Source: Elusimicrobia bacterium RIFCSPLOWO2_12_FULL_59_9
Lineage (GTDB): Bacteria > Elusimicrobiota > Elusimicrobia > O2-12-FULL-59-9
Direction: 5' to 3'
DNA length: 17,332 nucleotides
Assembly: GCA_001800185.1 (NCBI GenBank)
Contig: MGUX01000145.1
Span: forward strand, 1 to 17,332
In this document: positions 1 through 7,711 of the stretch, piece after piece
Layout: every line of letters begins with the position of its first letter
How positions within the stretch are numbered: the stretch's first letter is position 1
Notes under the pieces: model-generated
Told to the model about the DNA's origin: nothing
What the model saw: the letters and a program-made list of their open reading frames with translations, nothing else
The model's database searches: none
Position numbers and translations under genes: made by a program

Positions 1-514
1 CGATCGAGATCAGACGAAGATCAATAATCGGATTCTGGCTCCGGAAGTGCGGCTCATCGACGCCGACGGGACTCAGATCGGGATTCGCCCGCTGCGGGAA
101 GCTTTGGGAATCGCCAGGACCCGCGGGATGGATCTCATCGAGATCGCCCCGGACGCGCGGCCGCCGGTTTGCAAGATTCTGGATTATTCCAAGTACAAGT
201 ATGACAAGCGCAAGAAGGAGCGGGTCGCCAAGAAGAATCAAAAAAGCGGTCTGCTCAAGGAGATCCGGGTCTCTCCCAGAATCGCGGCGCACGACTTGGA
301 AGTCAAGCTCAACCACGTAAGGGATTTTCTTAAGGAGAACGACAAAGTGAGGATTACCGTCGTGTTTCGCGGCCGCGAGAACCAGTATAAGGACTTGGGC
401 TACGAGCTTTTGGAGAAGGTCAAGGTGATGCTTCAGGACGTGGCGGATATCGAGCGTTCTCCCGCGGGCGAACGCAACACCGTTTTCATGATGTTGAGCG
501 CCAAACATGCCTAA
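1..514 (+). CDS. infC: Translation initiation factor IF-3 (5' partial)
   Basis: IF-3 binds the 30S subunit, prevents premature 50S joining and checks start-codon and initiator-tRNA pairing. The reading frame is open from base 2 to the TAA at 512-514. The first visible residues include INNRILAPEVRLID, the hallmark start of the IF-3 N-terminal domain, so the true start lies just outside the window and the GTG at 47 is only an internal valine. About 170 residues are visible, so only a few are missing from a family of about 170-180. The N-domain covers roughly the first 75 visible residues. A lysine-rich linker (KYDKRKKERVAKK) follows, then the C-domain with KEIRVSPRIAAHDLEVK and VVFRGRE. The stop overlaps the rpmI start by 8 bases, which suggests translational coupling. 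IF-3 often starts at a rare codon and autoregulates, but that region is not visible. Identification is secure. Confidence 0.97.
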   Translation, partial: DRDQTKINNRILAPEVRLIDADGTQIGIRPLREALGIARTRGMDLIEIAPDARPPVCKILDYSKYKYDKRKKERVAKKNQKSGLLKEIRVSPRIAAHDLEVKLNHVRDFLKENDKVRITVVFRGRENQYKDLGYELLEKVKVMLQDVADIERSPAGERNTVFMMLSAKHA

Positions 515-704
515 GTTGAAATCCCATTCAGGGGCCAAAAAAAGATTCCGGCGGTCCGCGCGCGGAAAATGGAAGCATAAACAGGCCGGTTTGCGGCATT
601 TGTTGATAGGCATGTCGGCCAAAACGGGGCGCCAACTCAGGCGCGCGAGGGTCGCCGGAAAGGTGCAGGGGCGCATTTTAGACCGCCTCCTGCCTTCCCG
701 CTAA
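507..704 (+). CDS. rpmI: 50S ribosomal protein L35
   Basis: A structural protein of the large ribosomal subunit. The 65-residue product is the normal size, very basic, and starts with MPKLKSHSGAKKRFRRSARG, which matches the conserved L35 N-terminus (MPKMKTHxGAAKRF). The family core KxKxxxAGxxHLL is present as KWKHKQAGLRHLL at about residues 22-34, and the protein ends in RLLP. The ATG lies inside the last codons of infC (8-base overlap) without a strong Shine-Dalgarno sequence, so translation probably relies on ribosomes finishing infC. The order infC-rpmI-rplT is one of the most conserved bacterial operons. In several bacteria L20 represses this operon by binding the mRNA near rpmI; I could not identify such a structure here. 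Confidence 0.97.
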   Translation: MPKLKSHSGAKKRFRRSARGKWKHKQAGLRHLLIGMSAKTGRQLRRARVAGKVQGRILDRLLPSR

Positions 705-712
705 ATCAATCT

Positions 713-1060
713 ATGAGAGTCCGCTCGACCGTTTACACCAGGCAAAGAAAGAAAAAGATTTTCCGCCTCGCCAAGGGATATTACTCCAAGAAGCGCACTT
801 CTTGGAAAATGACCGTCCAGGCGGTGGAAAAATCCCTCAACGCCATGTATGGGGGGCGAAAAAAGCGCAAGGGAGATTTCCGGGGCCTGTGGATCGCCCG
901 CATCAACGCGGCCTGCCGGCAAATGGACGTGCCCTACGGCCGTTTCGTTGAGGGGTTGAAAAAGGCGGGGGTGCCGCTCAACCGCAAAATGCTCGCTGAG
1001 ATCGCCGTTCGAGATCCTGCTTCATTCCAAAAACTGGTCGGGATTTCCCGCGGCACATGA
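713..1060 (+). CDS. rplT: 50S ribosomal protein L20
   Basis: L20 binds 23S rRNA directly, is needed early in 50S assembly, and represses its own operon in some bacteria. The product is 115 residues, close to the usual 117-119. The basic extended N-terminus reads MRVRSTVYTRQRKKKIFRLAKGYY, with the RxKKxxxLAKGY pattern of the family. The globular part contains LWIARINAACRQ (family LWIxRINAAxR, about residues 62-73) and the conserved NRKMLAEIAV (about 93-102). It begins 8 bases after rpmI with no obvious Shine-Dalgarno sequence. The stop TGA is followed after 12 bases by pheS. Confidence 0.97.
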   Translation: MRVRSTVYTRQRKKKIFRLAKGYYSKKRTSWKMTVQAVEKSLNAMYGGRKKRKGDFRGLWIARINAACRQMDVPYGRFVEGLKKAGVPLNRKMLAEIAVRDPASFQKLVGISRGT

Positions 1061-1072
1061 GCGGGCGCCGAC

Positions 1073-2116
1073 ATGCCTGGAGACACGAAAGTTTGGGAAG
1101 AGAAGTGGAACGCACTTCAAGAAAGTTGTTTGCCCGCCGTTGAAGCCGCCGCCGATCTGGATTCCTTAGAAAATCTTCGCATCAAATTCCTGGGCCGCAA
1201 GGGAGGCTTGACGGAGCTTTTGGCCGCCCTCAAGGATTTGCCGGTGGCCGACCGCCGGCGCCTGGGTCCTCTGGGCAACGATCTCCGCTCCCGTTTGGAG
1301 GCCCTGCTCGAATCGCGCAAACGCGCCCTTTTTAAGGCGGCCGTCGACCGGGACTTGGCCGGCGTCAAAGTGGATATGTCTTTGCCCGCGACTCCCCACG
1401 GCACGGGGACGCTCCATCCCCTCACGCAAACCATGGAGGAACTGGTGGCCGTGTTGAACCGTCTGGGATTTCAGACGGAGGAGGGGCCCCTGGTCGAGAC
1501 GGATTACTATAATTTCGAGGCTCTCAACATTCCTCCGGAGCATCCCGCGCGGGACATGCACGACACCTTCTACGTCGGCGCGGACGGCTTGCTGCTCAGG
1601 ACGCACACCTCGCCGGTTCAAATCCGGAAGATGCTCAACAGCGCTCCGCCGGTGCGCATCGTCGTCCCCGGAAGGGTTTTCCGGCATGAGGCCGTGGACG
1701 CCAGCCATTCCGCGGTTTTTCACCAGGTGGAGGGACTGTACGTTGACCGCGACGTGACCATGGTGGATTTAAAGGGCACTCTACTGAACTTCGCCCGGGC
1801 CATGTTCGGCGCCCGGACGCAGGTGCGCTTTAAACCCTCGTATTTCCCTTTCACGGAGCCGTCGGTGGAGGTGGACGTGCAGTGCCTCCTCTGCGGCGGC
1901 GGCGGCTGCGCCGTGTGCAAACAGTCCGGCTGGCTGGAAATGCTGGGAGCGGGCATGGTCCATCCCAACGTTTTCCGGGCGGTGGGATACGACCCCTCCG
2001 CGTGGAAGGGCTTTGCCTTCGGCATCGGAGTGGACCGCGTCGCGATGCTCCGCTACGAAATATCGGATATCCGGCTGCTGTACCAGAACGATTTGAGGTT
2101 TTTAACCCAGTTTTAG
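1073..2116 (+). CDS. pheS: Phenylalanine--tRNA ligase alpha subunit
   Basis: Catalytic subunit of the alpha2-beta2 enzyme that charges tRNA-Phe with phenylalanine using ATP in the cytoplasm. The 347 residues have the class II synthetase layout: an N-terminal helical arm (about 1-100) that contacts tRNA, motif 1 around 115-160 (HPLTQTMEELVAVLNRLGF), motif 2 at about 200-222 (GRVFRHEAVDASHSAVFHQVEG) and motif 3 at about 313-326 (GFAFGIGVDRVAML). The substrate-pocket segment RTHTSPVQIRKM is at about 176-187. A cysteine cluster C271-x2-C274-x4-C279-x2-C282 sits before GWLEMLGAGMVHP. From memory, similar cysteine clusters occur at this place in PheS of many bacteria and may bind zinc. The stop TAG directly abuts the pheT ATG, as expected for subunits made in equal amounts. 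Confidence 0.97.
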   Translation: MPGDTKVWEEKWNALQESCLPAVEAAADLDSLENLRIKFLGRKGGLTELLAALKDLPVADRRRLGPLGNDLRSRLEALLESRKRALFKAAVDRDLAGVKVDMSLPATPHGTGTLHPLTQTMEELVAVLNRLGFQTEEGPLVETDYYNFEALNIPPEHPARDMHDTFYVGADGLLLRTHTSPVQIRKMLNSAPPVRIVVPGRVFRHEAVDASHSAVFHQVEGLYVDRDVTMVDLKGTLLNFARAMFGARTQVRFKPSYFPFTEPSVEVDVQCLLCGGGGCAVCKQSGWLEMLGAGMVHPNVFRAVGYDPSAWKGFAFGIGVDRVAMLRYEISDIRLLYQNDLRFLTQF

Positions 2117-4567
2117 ATGAAAATTTCCCATTCGTGGCTCCAAGAATTCGTTGCTTCGGGATTGAGCCCCGAGGCGCTTCAGGAGAAGCTGCTTCTTCTG
2201 GGATTTGAGGTCGCCGCCGTCCAGCGCGTCGGCCCCGGATTCGCGAACGTGGTTTCCGCGCAAATCCTCGATATCCGCAAACACCCGAACGCCGACCGCC
2301 TGTCTCTGTGCCGGGTGTCGGATGGAACGGGCGAATTTTCGGTCGTCTGCGGCGCGACGAACATCCAAGTCGGACAAAAGGTGCCTTTGGCCCGCATCGG
2401 GGCCAAACTCCCCAACGGCCGGTTGATACAGGATACCCGCATCCGCGGCGAGACGTCGCAGGGGATGTTGTGCTCGGCCGAGGAGTTGGGACTTGCCGAG
2501 TCCGACGTCAACGGGATTCATCTTCTGGATGGGACGGTCTCCCTGGGCCGGGACATCGCCGATCTTTTGAATTTATCCGACGCCATTCTGGACGTCGAAA
2601 TCACTCCTAATCGTCCCGATTGTCTCTCGCATTACGGCTTGGCCCGCGAGTTGGCGGCGTACTTGGGACTTTCTTTGCGCTCGCCTTGGGAGGGTCTTGA
2701 TCTCGCCGAGGAAGGAGAGAGCTCCGTGCCCGTCAAAATCCTCGCTCCCGAGGCGTGTCCGCGCTACGTCGGCCGCAGCCTGCGCGCGGTGCGCGTCGGG
2801 CCGTCTCCGGGATGGCTGGCGCGGCGCCTGATCGCCTGCGGATTTCGTCCGATCAACAACGTCGCGGACGTCGCCAATTACGTCCTCATCGAGTTGGGGC
2901 ATCCCCTGCACGCCTTCGACCAGGATCTTCTCCAAGGGCCTGAAATCCGCGTCCGCTGGGCGTCGGAGGGGGAGAGGCTGCTCGGCTTGGACGGAAAGAC
3001 GCATCTTCTCGACGGCCAGACTTTGGTCATCGCCGACGCGCAAGAGCCCGTGGCCCTGGCAGGCATTCTGGGCGGCTCGGCCAGCTCGGTCACGGACAAG
3101 ACGCGCAACGTTTTTCTGGAGAGCGCCTTTTTTCAGCCGGCCATCATCCGCAAGGCGGCGCGGCGCTTGGGCATTAAGACGGAGTCCTCGTACCGGTTTG
3201 AAAGAGGCTCGGACATCGCGATGGCCGAGTTGGCCGGCCGGCGCGCGGCTGAGCTTATCTGCCGCTTGTCGGAGCCGCCGGCGCGCGCAAGCCGGGCGCA
3301 CGATGAGTACGTCAAGAAAGTTCCGCCGGTGGTCATCGAAGCGGGCGAAAAAGACATCAACGGATTGCTGGGCACAAGTTTCAGCCCGGAGCGCATCGAA
3401 GGCCGGCTCAGGGCCATTTGTCCGCGCCTGGAGAAGACTCCCGGCGGGTGGCGACTGCCCGTCGAGACGCACCGCCTCGACCTAACCTCGGCGGCCGACC
3501 TGGCCGAGGAGGTCGCGCGTTTTGAGGGCTACCAATCGGTCGGCAGCGAGCCGCGCACGGCGTCGGCGCCTCCCGTGACCGAGGAGGAAGGCCGCTACGC
3601 CGCGCTCTCGCGCCTGCGCAGGCACTTCGCTTCCCTTGGATTTTCCGAGGCCTATAACTATGATTTCGTTTCAAAAAAAGATCTGTCCGATTGCGGCTAC
3701 CCGGAGAGCGAAATCGAGTCTTCGCTGGTAGGGCTTTTAAATCCCCTTTCTTCAGACTGGGCGTTTTTGCGGCCGACGCTTTATATCGGCCTGCTTAAAA
3801 ACCTGGTTTACAACCTGGACCATGGTTGCGCGGACGTCCGCCTGTTTGAAGTCGGGCACTGCTACGAGAAAGGCCCGGAAGGGAGCGAGCGCGTGATCGA
3901 AAGGAGATTCTTGGCGGCGGTCTTGTGCGGCGGCTATCCCTCTCAATTTCATTGGCAGAAGGCCAAAAACCGGCCCTTGGACGTTTATGATTTGAAGGGA
4001 TTTGTGTCGTCGGTTTTGCCCTTCGATTTCGAGGCGGGCGCGCAGGCCCGCGGTTTTTTGCATCCCAAAATCTCCTGCCGGGCTCTCTGGAAAGGGAGCG
4101 CCGTTGGAGAGTTGGGACAAATGCATCCGGTGGCCGCCCAGTCCTGGGGGATTAAAATGGCCGTTCCCAGAGGTCACGGCCCCGCCGATCTCAAGGCGAT
4201 TTGGTTTTTTCAGATAGCGCTGGACGAACTGCTCGGCGAATTTTCGGCCCGCAGAAAAATGGCTCCCGTCGACGATCTGCCCGCCTCCAGCCGCGACTTA
4301 TCCCTCCTGGTGGATGAGGCGCTGGCGTGGCGGTCCTTATCGGACGAAATTGAAAGCGTGATCACAGACCCGGCGGAGCCGCTGGTGGCGGCTCATTTGG
4401 TGGACGTTTATTCCGGAGAAAAGCTGCCCCCGCAGAAAAAGGGATGGACGCTGCGCCTGGTCTTTTCCCGGCAGGACCGGACCATCAAGGATGAGGAAGT
4501 GGACGAATCGGTCGTCAAAATTTTGGCCAAAATGTCGGAGAGGTTCGGAATCAGGTTAAGGGAGTGA
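2117..4567 (+). CDS. pheT: Phenylalanine--tRNA ligase beta subunit
   Basis: Non-catalytic partner of PheS that binds tRNA and edits mischarged Tyr-tRNA. The 816 residues give the full bacterial architecture. The EMAP-II-like tRNA-binding domain is at about 40-150 (HPNADRLSLCRV, VVCGATNI, GMLCSAEELGL). The B3/B4 editing domain is at about 205-375 (RPINNVADVANYVLIELG, HAFDQD, GGSASSVTDKT, RFERGSD). The B5 domain is at about 400-475 (DLAEEVARFEGY), and a degenerate synthetase core lies at about 490-700 (LLNPLSSDWAFLRPTL, RLFEVGHCY). The C-terminal ferredoxin-fold anticodon-binding domain is at about 720-816 (SSRDLSLLVDE, RLVFSRQDRTIKDEEV). It starts immediately after the pheS stop. No truncation or frameshift was seen. 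Confidence 0.97.
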   Translation: MKISHSWLQEFVASGLSPEALQEKLLLLGFEVAAVQRVGPGFANVVSAQILDIRKHPNADRLSLCRVSDGTGEFSVVCGATNIQVGQKVPLARIGAKLPNGRLIQDTRIRGETSQGMLCSAEELGLAESDVNGIHLLDGTVSLGRDIADLLNLSDAILDVEITPNRPDCLSHYGLARELAAYLGLSLRSPWEGLDLAEEGESSVPVKILAPEACPRYVGRSLRAVRVGPSPGWLARRLIACGFRPINNVADVANYVLIELGHPLHAFDQDLLQGPEIRVRWASEGERLLGLDGKTHLLDGQTLVIADAQEPVALAGILGGSASSVTDKTRNVFLESAFFQPAIIRKAARRLGIKTESSYRFERGSDIAMAELAGRRAAELICRLSEPPARASRAHDEYVKKVPPVVIEAGEKDINGLLGTSFSPERIEGRLRAICPRLEKTPGGWRLPVETHRLDLTSAADLAEEVARFEGYQSVGSEPRTASAPPVTEEEGRYAALSRLRRHFASLGFSEAYNYDFVSKKDLSDCGYPESEIESSLVGLLNPLSSDWAFLRPTLYIGLLKNLVYNLDHGCADVRLFEVGHCYEKGPEGSERVIERRFLAAVLCGGYPSQFHWQKAKNRPLDVYDLKGFVSSVLPFDFEAGAQARGFLHPKISCRALWKGSAVGELGQMHPVAAQSWGIKMAVPRGHGPADLKAIWFFQIALDELLGEFSARRKMAPVDDLPASSRDLSLLVDEALAWRSLSDEIESVITDPAEPLVAAHLVDVYSGEKLPPQKKGWTLRLVFSRQDRTIKDEEVDESVVKILAKMSERFGIRLRE
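4558..4564 (+). promoter_or_regulatory. Shine-Dalgarno that decides the start of the coiled-coil gene
   Basis: AAGGGAG lies in the last codons of pheT, 8 bases before the GTG at 4573. An alternative in-frame GTG at 4564 overlaps the pheT stop (GTGA) but has this purine tract running into it, leaving no usable spacing. The motif therefore favours 4573 as the real start. Confidence 0.5.
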
Positions 4568-4572
4568 CGCAA

Positions 4573-4797
4573 GTGACCCATCGGCTGCAAGTTTTGGAGC
4601 AATTGGTGCGCGACGCGGTCCGGCGCATTGAAGGGCTTGAGTCCGAGAATCAACGGCTGCTGGCGGAAAACAAAATTCTGCAGGAGGACCTGGAGAAGAG
4701 CAAGAAACTCGGCCACGCCGCAAAGGCGGTCGTCTTGTTTCAGCAGAAGATCCTCCGGCGTTTGGAGAGGCTGCGCCAGCGTCTGGGCAGGACGTAA
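4573..4797 (+). CDS. Small coiled-coil protein of unknown function (between pheT and zapA)
   Basis: I do not recognise a named family. The product is 74 residues from GTG 4573, or 77 from GTG 4564. It is highly charged and predicted to be almost entirely helical, with heptad-spaced hydrophobics in LQVLEQLVRDAVRRIEGLES and a leucine/glutamate-rich stretch (ENQRLLAENKILQEDLEKSK) typical of parallel coiled coils. A basic C-terminal helix follows (QKILRRLERLRQRLGRT). There is no signal peptide or membrane segment, so it should be cytoplasmic. It is coupled to pheT and lies 9 bases before zapA. Size, coiled-coil nature and position resemble ZapB-like division accessory proteins, so a partner of ZapA or FtsZ is a reasonable inference. 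That is guilt by association only, since generic coiled coils score alike. It is probably a real gene, given the tight spacing and codon pattern. Confidence 0.75.
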   Translation: MTHRLQVLEQLVRDAVRRIEGLESENQRLLAENKILQEDLEKSKKLGHAAKAVVLFQQKILRRLERLRQRLGRT

Positions 4798-4806
4798 ACC
4801 CCGGTT

Positions 4807-5118
4807 ATGAATGAGAAAGTCACCATCGACATACGCGGAAGGCAGCTCACCATCGACGCGGAAGGCCTGACGCCGCTGGAGGTCAACGCCCTGGCCGATT
4901 ATGTCAGCGAGCGGATACAGCAGGTGCAGCATGCCCATCCGGCGACGGCCGATACCTCCAAGCTGGCGCTTTTGGCGGCTCTCGATTTGGCCGACGAGTT
5001 GTTTCGCCTGCGCAAGCAATTCGACAGCGAAAAGGAGCTTTCCGAGCAGAAGGTCGACGACATGATCGCAAGCCTTCGCTCGGCGACCGACGCGTCCAAA
5101 GGCCAAGTGAAAAAGTAG
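4807..5118 (+). CDS. zapA: Cell division protein ZapA
   Basis: ZapA is a small cytoplasmic protein that binds FtsZ and bundles protofilaments at the division ring. The 103 residues match the family size. The N-terminal beta-hairpin VTIDIRGRQLTIDAEG (about 5-20) corresponds to the family VxIxGxxYxI pattern. A helix with LADYVSERIQQV follows, then the characteristic segment TSKLALLAALDLADELFRLR (about 50-69; family pattern LAVLAALNIADEL). The C-terminal half is a coiled coil that drives tetramerisation. A pheT-zapA arrangement is found in several bacterial groups, which supports the call. The stop TAG overlaps the rarA GTG by one base. No Shine-Dalgarno sequence is evident before the ATG. Confidence 0.9.
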   Translation: MNEKVTIDIRGRQLTIDAEGLTPLEVNALADYVSERIQQVQHAHPATADTSKLALLAALDLADELFRLRKQFDSEKELSEQKVDDMIASLRSATDASKGQVKK

Positions 5119-6431
5119 TGCCTCAAGAAGATCTTTTTTCTTTTAGTCCCGCCCCATCCGGAAAGCCCGGCGTCCAGGACGCCCCCCTGGCGTTGAGAAT
5201 GTCGCCGCAGCGTCTGGAGGATTTCGCCGGCCAGGAGCATATTTTGGGGGAGGGCAAGCTGCTGCGCAGAGCGATCGAAGCGGACCGTCTGACCTCCGTC
5301 ATCTTTTTCGGCCCGCCCGGCTCGGGCAAGAGCGGCTTGGCGCGGCTGATCGCGGCAAAAACCCGCTCCGCCGTCGAGGAGCTCAACGCGGTGACCATCG
5401 GCATTCCGGAAGTCAAAAAAGTTCTGGAGAGGGCCGCCTGGCGGCGCAAGTCCCAGAATCAAAAAACGCTCATCATTTTGGACGAAATCCACCATTTCAA
5501 CCGCACCCAGCAGGACGCCCTGCTGCCCTCCGTGGAGCGGGGCGAAATCACTTTGATCGGCCTGACGACCGAAAACCCAAATGTCTACATCAATTCCGCG
5601 CTGTTGTCGCGTTTTACGGCGTTTGAGTTCAATCCTTTGGAAGCGGAACACTTGGAGAAAATCACCCGCAGGGCGATAAAGGCGGTGAACGCGGACCTGG
5701 CCCCCGAGGCGTTGGCGCACTGGATCGAGATGTCCGGCGGCGACGCGCGCCGAATCCTCAACGCCCTGGAGATCGCGGTTATGACCACGCCTGAGGACGC
5801 CTCCGGAAAAAGGACGATCACTCTCGAAACGGCGGAGGATTCCATCCAAAAAAGGGCGCTGCGCTACGATCGCCGCGGCGACGAGCATTACGATCACGCC
5901 TCGGCCTTCATCAAGTCCATGCGCGGCTCCGATCCCGACGCGGCGCTTTATTGGGCGGCCAAGATGCTGGCGGCCGGCGAGGACCCTCGTTTCGTCGCCC
6001 GGCGCTTGATCATCTGCGCCTCGGAGGACGTGGGCAACGCCGACCCGCAGGCCTTGGTGGTGGCCGCCGCCGCGCTGGAGGCGGCGGAGTTCGTCGGGAT
6101 GCCGGAGGCGAAACTTGTTTTGGCCCAGGCGATCCTTTACGTCGCCTGCGCTCCCAAATCCAATGCCGCCGCCGCGGCCGCCGCGGCCGCATTCGCCGAG
6201 GTGGAGTCGGGCCCGCGCCGGGAAGTTCCGGCGCATCTTAGGGATTCCCATCTGGACTCCAAGTCGAGAGGCCACGGCGCGGGGTACCGATATCCCCACG
6301 ATTTTCCCGGGCATTTCACGGTCCAGGAGTATATGCCGGCGCCGGCGGTGTTCTACCGGCCGTCCGATCAAGGCTTTGAGAAGGAGCTCCAGCGGCGGTT
6401 GGAAAAGTGGAGGCCGCAAAAAACGCCATGA
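5118..6431 (+). CDS. rarA: Replication-associated recombination protein A (RarA/MgsA AAA+ ATPase)
   Basis: RarA is a tetrameric AAA+ ATPase related to clamp loaders that acts at stalled replication forks. The 437 residues are family length. Visible motifs are PLALRMSPQRLEDFAGQEHIL (about 23-43), Walker A GPPGSGKS (65-72), Walker B IILDEIHHFN (119-128), sensor 1 GLTTENP (148-154), the SRF arginine finger (164-166), sensor 2 GGDARRILNALE, and the C-terminal family signature GYRYPHDFPGHFTVQEYMP before the FYRPSDQG and LEKW ending. The start is GTG 5118, overlapping the zapA stop. Two oddities are noted. Residues 3-7 (QEDLF) match the beta-clamp-binding consensus. The SNA helix in the C-terminal domain carries nine consecutive alanines (350-358). 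The function call is secure from motifs. Confidence 0.95.
   Translation: MPQEDLFSFSPAPSGKPGVQDAPLALRMSPQRLEDFAGQEHILGEGKLLRRAIEADRLTSVIFFGPPGSGKSGLARLIAAKTRSAVEELNAVTIGIPEVKKVLERAAWRRKSQNQKTLIILDEIHHFNRTQQDALLPSVERGEITLIGLTTENPNVYINSALLSRFTAFEFNPLEAEHLEKITRRAIKAVNADLAPEALAHWIEMSGGDARRILNALEIAVMTTPEDASGKRTITLETAEDSIQKRALRYDRRGDEHYDHASAFIKSMRGSDPDAALYWAAKMLAAGEDPRFVARRLIICASEDVGNADPQALVVAAAALEAAEFVGMPEAKLVLAQAILYVACAPKSNAAAAAAAAAFAEVESGPRREVPAHLRDSHLDSKSRGHGAGYRYPHDFPGHFTVQEYMPAPAVFYRPSDQGFEKELQRRLEKWRPQKTP
6165..6191 (+). repeat. GCC/GCG low-complexity tract encoding nine alanines in RarA
   Basis: Nine consecutive alanine codons (gcc and gcg, ending in gca) contain two GCGGCCGC octamers at 6174-6181 and 6183-6190 separated by one base, an interrupted palindrome. 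The tract is in frame within rarA, in the helix after KSN, where homologues such as E. coli RarA have mixed residues. It is probably a slippage-prone low-complexity run. Confidence 0.7.
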
Positions 6432-7693
6432 CGTCCGGATTTCCGGAAGAGATGAACTTTGAGGCTCGGCCGCCGGCTTCGGTCCGCGCGGCGCCGGCGA
6501 AGGTGTTCACGGTGACCGAGCTCAATAATTGCATCAAGAACTTATTGGAGGAAGCGTTTCCGGAGGTGTGGGTGGAAGGCGAGCTCTCCAATTTGAAAAC
6601 TTATCCCTCCGGGCACGTCTATTTTACTCTCAAGGATTCCGAGTCTCAGATCGCGGCGGTGATGTTCCGGGGACATGCCCAGCATCTAAAATTCAGCCTC
6701 GAGCCGGGGCTTCTGGTGCTGGCGCGCGCCAGGCCCAGCGCTTACGTCAAGAGAGGAGGGTTGCAAGTCATCATCACGGCGCTTGAGCCCAAACGGATGG
6801 GGGCGCTGCAGTTGGCCTTCGAGCAGCTTAAGGCGAAGCTGGCGCGAGAGGGGCTCTTTGACGACGGCCGCAAGAAGCCGCTGCCGATGCTGCCCCAGCG
6901 CATCGGCGTCGTGACCTCGCTTCAGGGGGCCGCGATCCGCGATATTCTGAGCGTTTTGAAGCGCCGCTATGCCAATTTGGAGATCGTCATTTTCCCGGTG
7001 CAGGTTCAGGGCGAGCAGGCGAAATTTCAGATCGCGGAGGCCGTCGAGGAGCTCAATCGCCTTGCCCCGCCGCTGGACGTCCTTCTGGTCGGCCGGGGCG
7101 GCGGCTCGATGGAGGACCTGTGGGCGTTTAACGAAGAAATCGTCGCCAGAGCGATCGCCGCTTCCCGGATTCCCGTTATTTCATGCGTGGGCCATGAGAC
7201 GGATTTTACCATCGCGGATTTCGTCGCGGACGTAAGAGCTCCGACGCCTTCGGCCGCCGCGGAGCTGGTGGTGCAAAACAAGGCGGAATTGGCGCGGCGC
7301 TTGGGAGACCTGAAACGCGCTTTGCTGCGGAGCCTCCAGGACCGCGCGGTCCGGTGGGAGGAAACCCTCCGCGGCCTTTTCCGCAGCCGCGTCTTTCAGA
7401 GACCGCTTGTTATTTACGAGCAAAAATCAATGGAAGCCGATGAGGCGGCGCGGCGTCTCTTCCTGGCATGGAAGCACCGCGGGGCCGCGGCCGAGAGCCA
7501 ATTGCGGGCGATCGTGGAGAAGCTGGATGTTTTGAGTCCGCTCGCCTGTTTGTCCAGAGGCTACGCCATCGCCACTAAATTTCCGGACGGCGCCGTCGTG
7601 AAGGAAGCCTCCCAGGTTTCCCAGGGAGAGCGCGTCAGCATCCGGCTGCATCGCGGCAGGCTTGTGTGCGAGGTGAGTGGAATTCAAAATTGA
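6428..7693 (+). CDS. xseA: Exodeoxyribonuclease VII large subunit
   Basis: Catalytic subunit of exonuclease VII, which degrades single-stranded DNA from both ends to short oligonucleotides and works with several XseB copies. I chose ATG 6428, which overlaps the rarA stop as ATGA and gives 421 residues. An in-frame GTG at 6407 would add seven residues, and ATG 6452 is also possible. The N-terminal OB-fold (about 25-120) has VFTVTELNNCIKNLLEE, WVEGELSNLK and HVYFTLKD. The nuclease domain has the family signatures RIGVVTSLQGAAIRDIL, LLVGRGGGSMEDLWAFNEE and SCVGHETDFTIADFVADVRA. A helical region for XseB binding follows. The conserved C-terminal segment SPLACLSRGYAIAT is intact. It is encoded together with xseB, as usual. 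Confidence 0.96.
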   Translation: MTSGFPEEMNFEARPPASVRAAPAKVFTVTELNNCIKNLLEEAFPEVWVEGELSNLKTYPSGHVYFTLKDSESQIAAVMFRGHAQHLKFSLEPGLLVLARARPSAYVKRGGLQVIITALEPKRMGALQLAFEQLKAKLAREGLFDDGRKKPLPMLPQRIGVVTSLQGAAIRDILSVLKRRYANLEIVIFPVQVQGEQAKFQIAEAVEELNRLAPPLDVLLVGRGGGSMEDLWAFNEEIVARAIAASRIPVISCVGHETDFTIADFVADVRAPTPSAAAELVVQNKAELARRLGDLKRALLRSLQDRAVRWEETLRGLFRSRVFQRPLVIYEQKSMEADEAARRLFLAWKHRGAAAESQLRAIVEKLDVLSPLACLSRGYAIATKFPDGAVVKEASQVSQGERVSIRLHRGRLVCEVSGIQN

Positions 7694-7711
7694 GTTCGGC
7701 CGAGGAACGCC

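Noticed and set aside
2573..3472. Minus-strand open frame of 299 codons opposite pheT
   Set aside because: It lies wholly within well-conserved pheT domains and has low-complexity, arginine-rich composition with no motif.
5100..5130. 6S RNA gene expected near zapA in some bacteria
   Set aside because: zapA and rarA overlap, leaving no space for an RNA gene on this side.
4899..6419. Minus-strand open frame of 506 codons opposite zapA and rarA
   Set aside because: It mirrors two convincingly identified genes. Its translation is rich in R, G and H with no recognisable motif, as expected from an antisense frame in GC-rich DNA.
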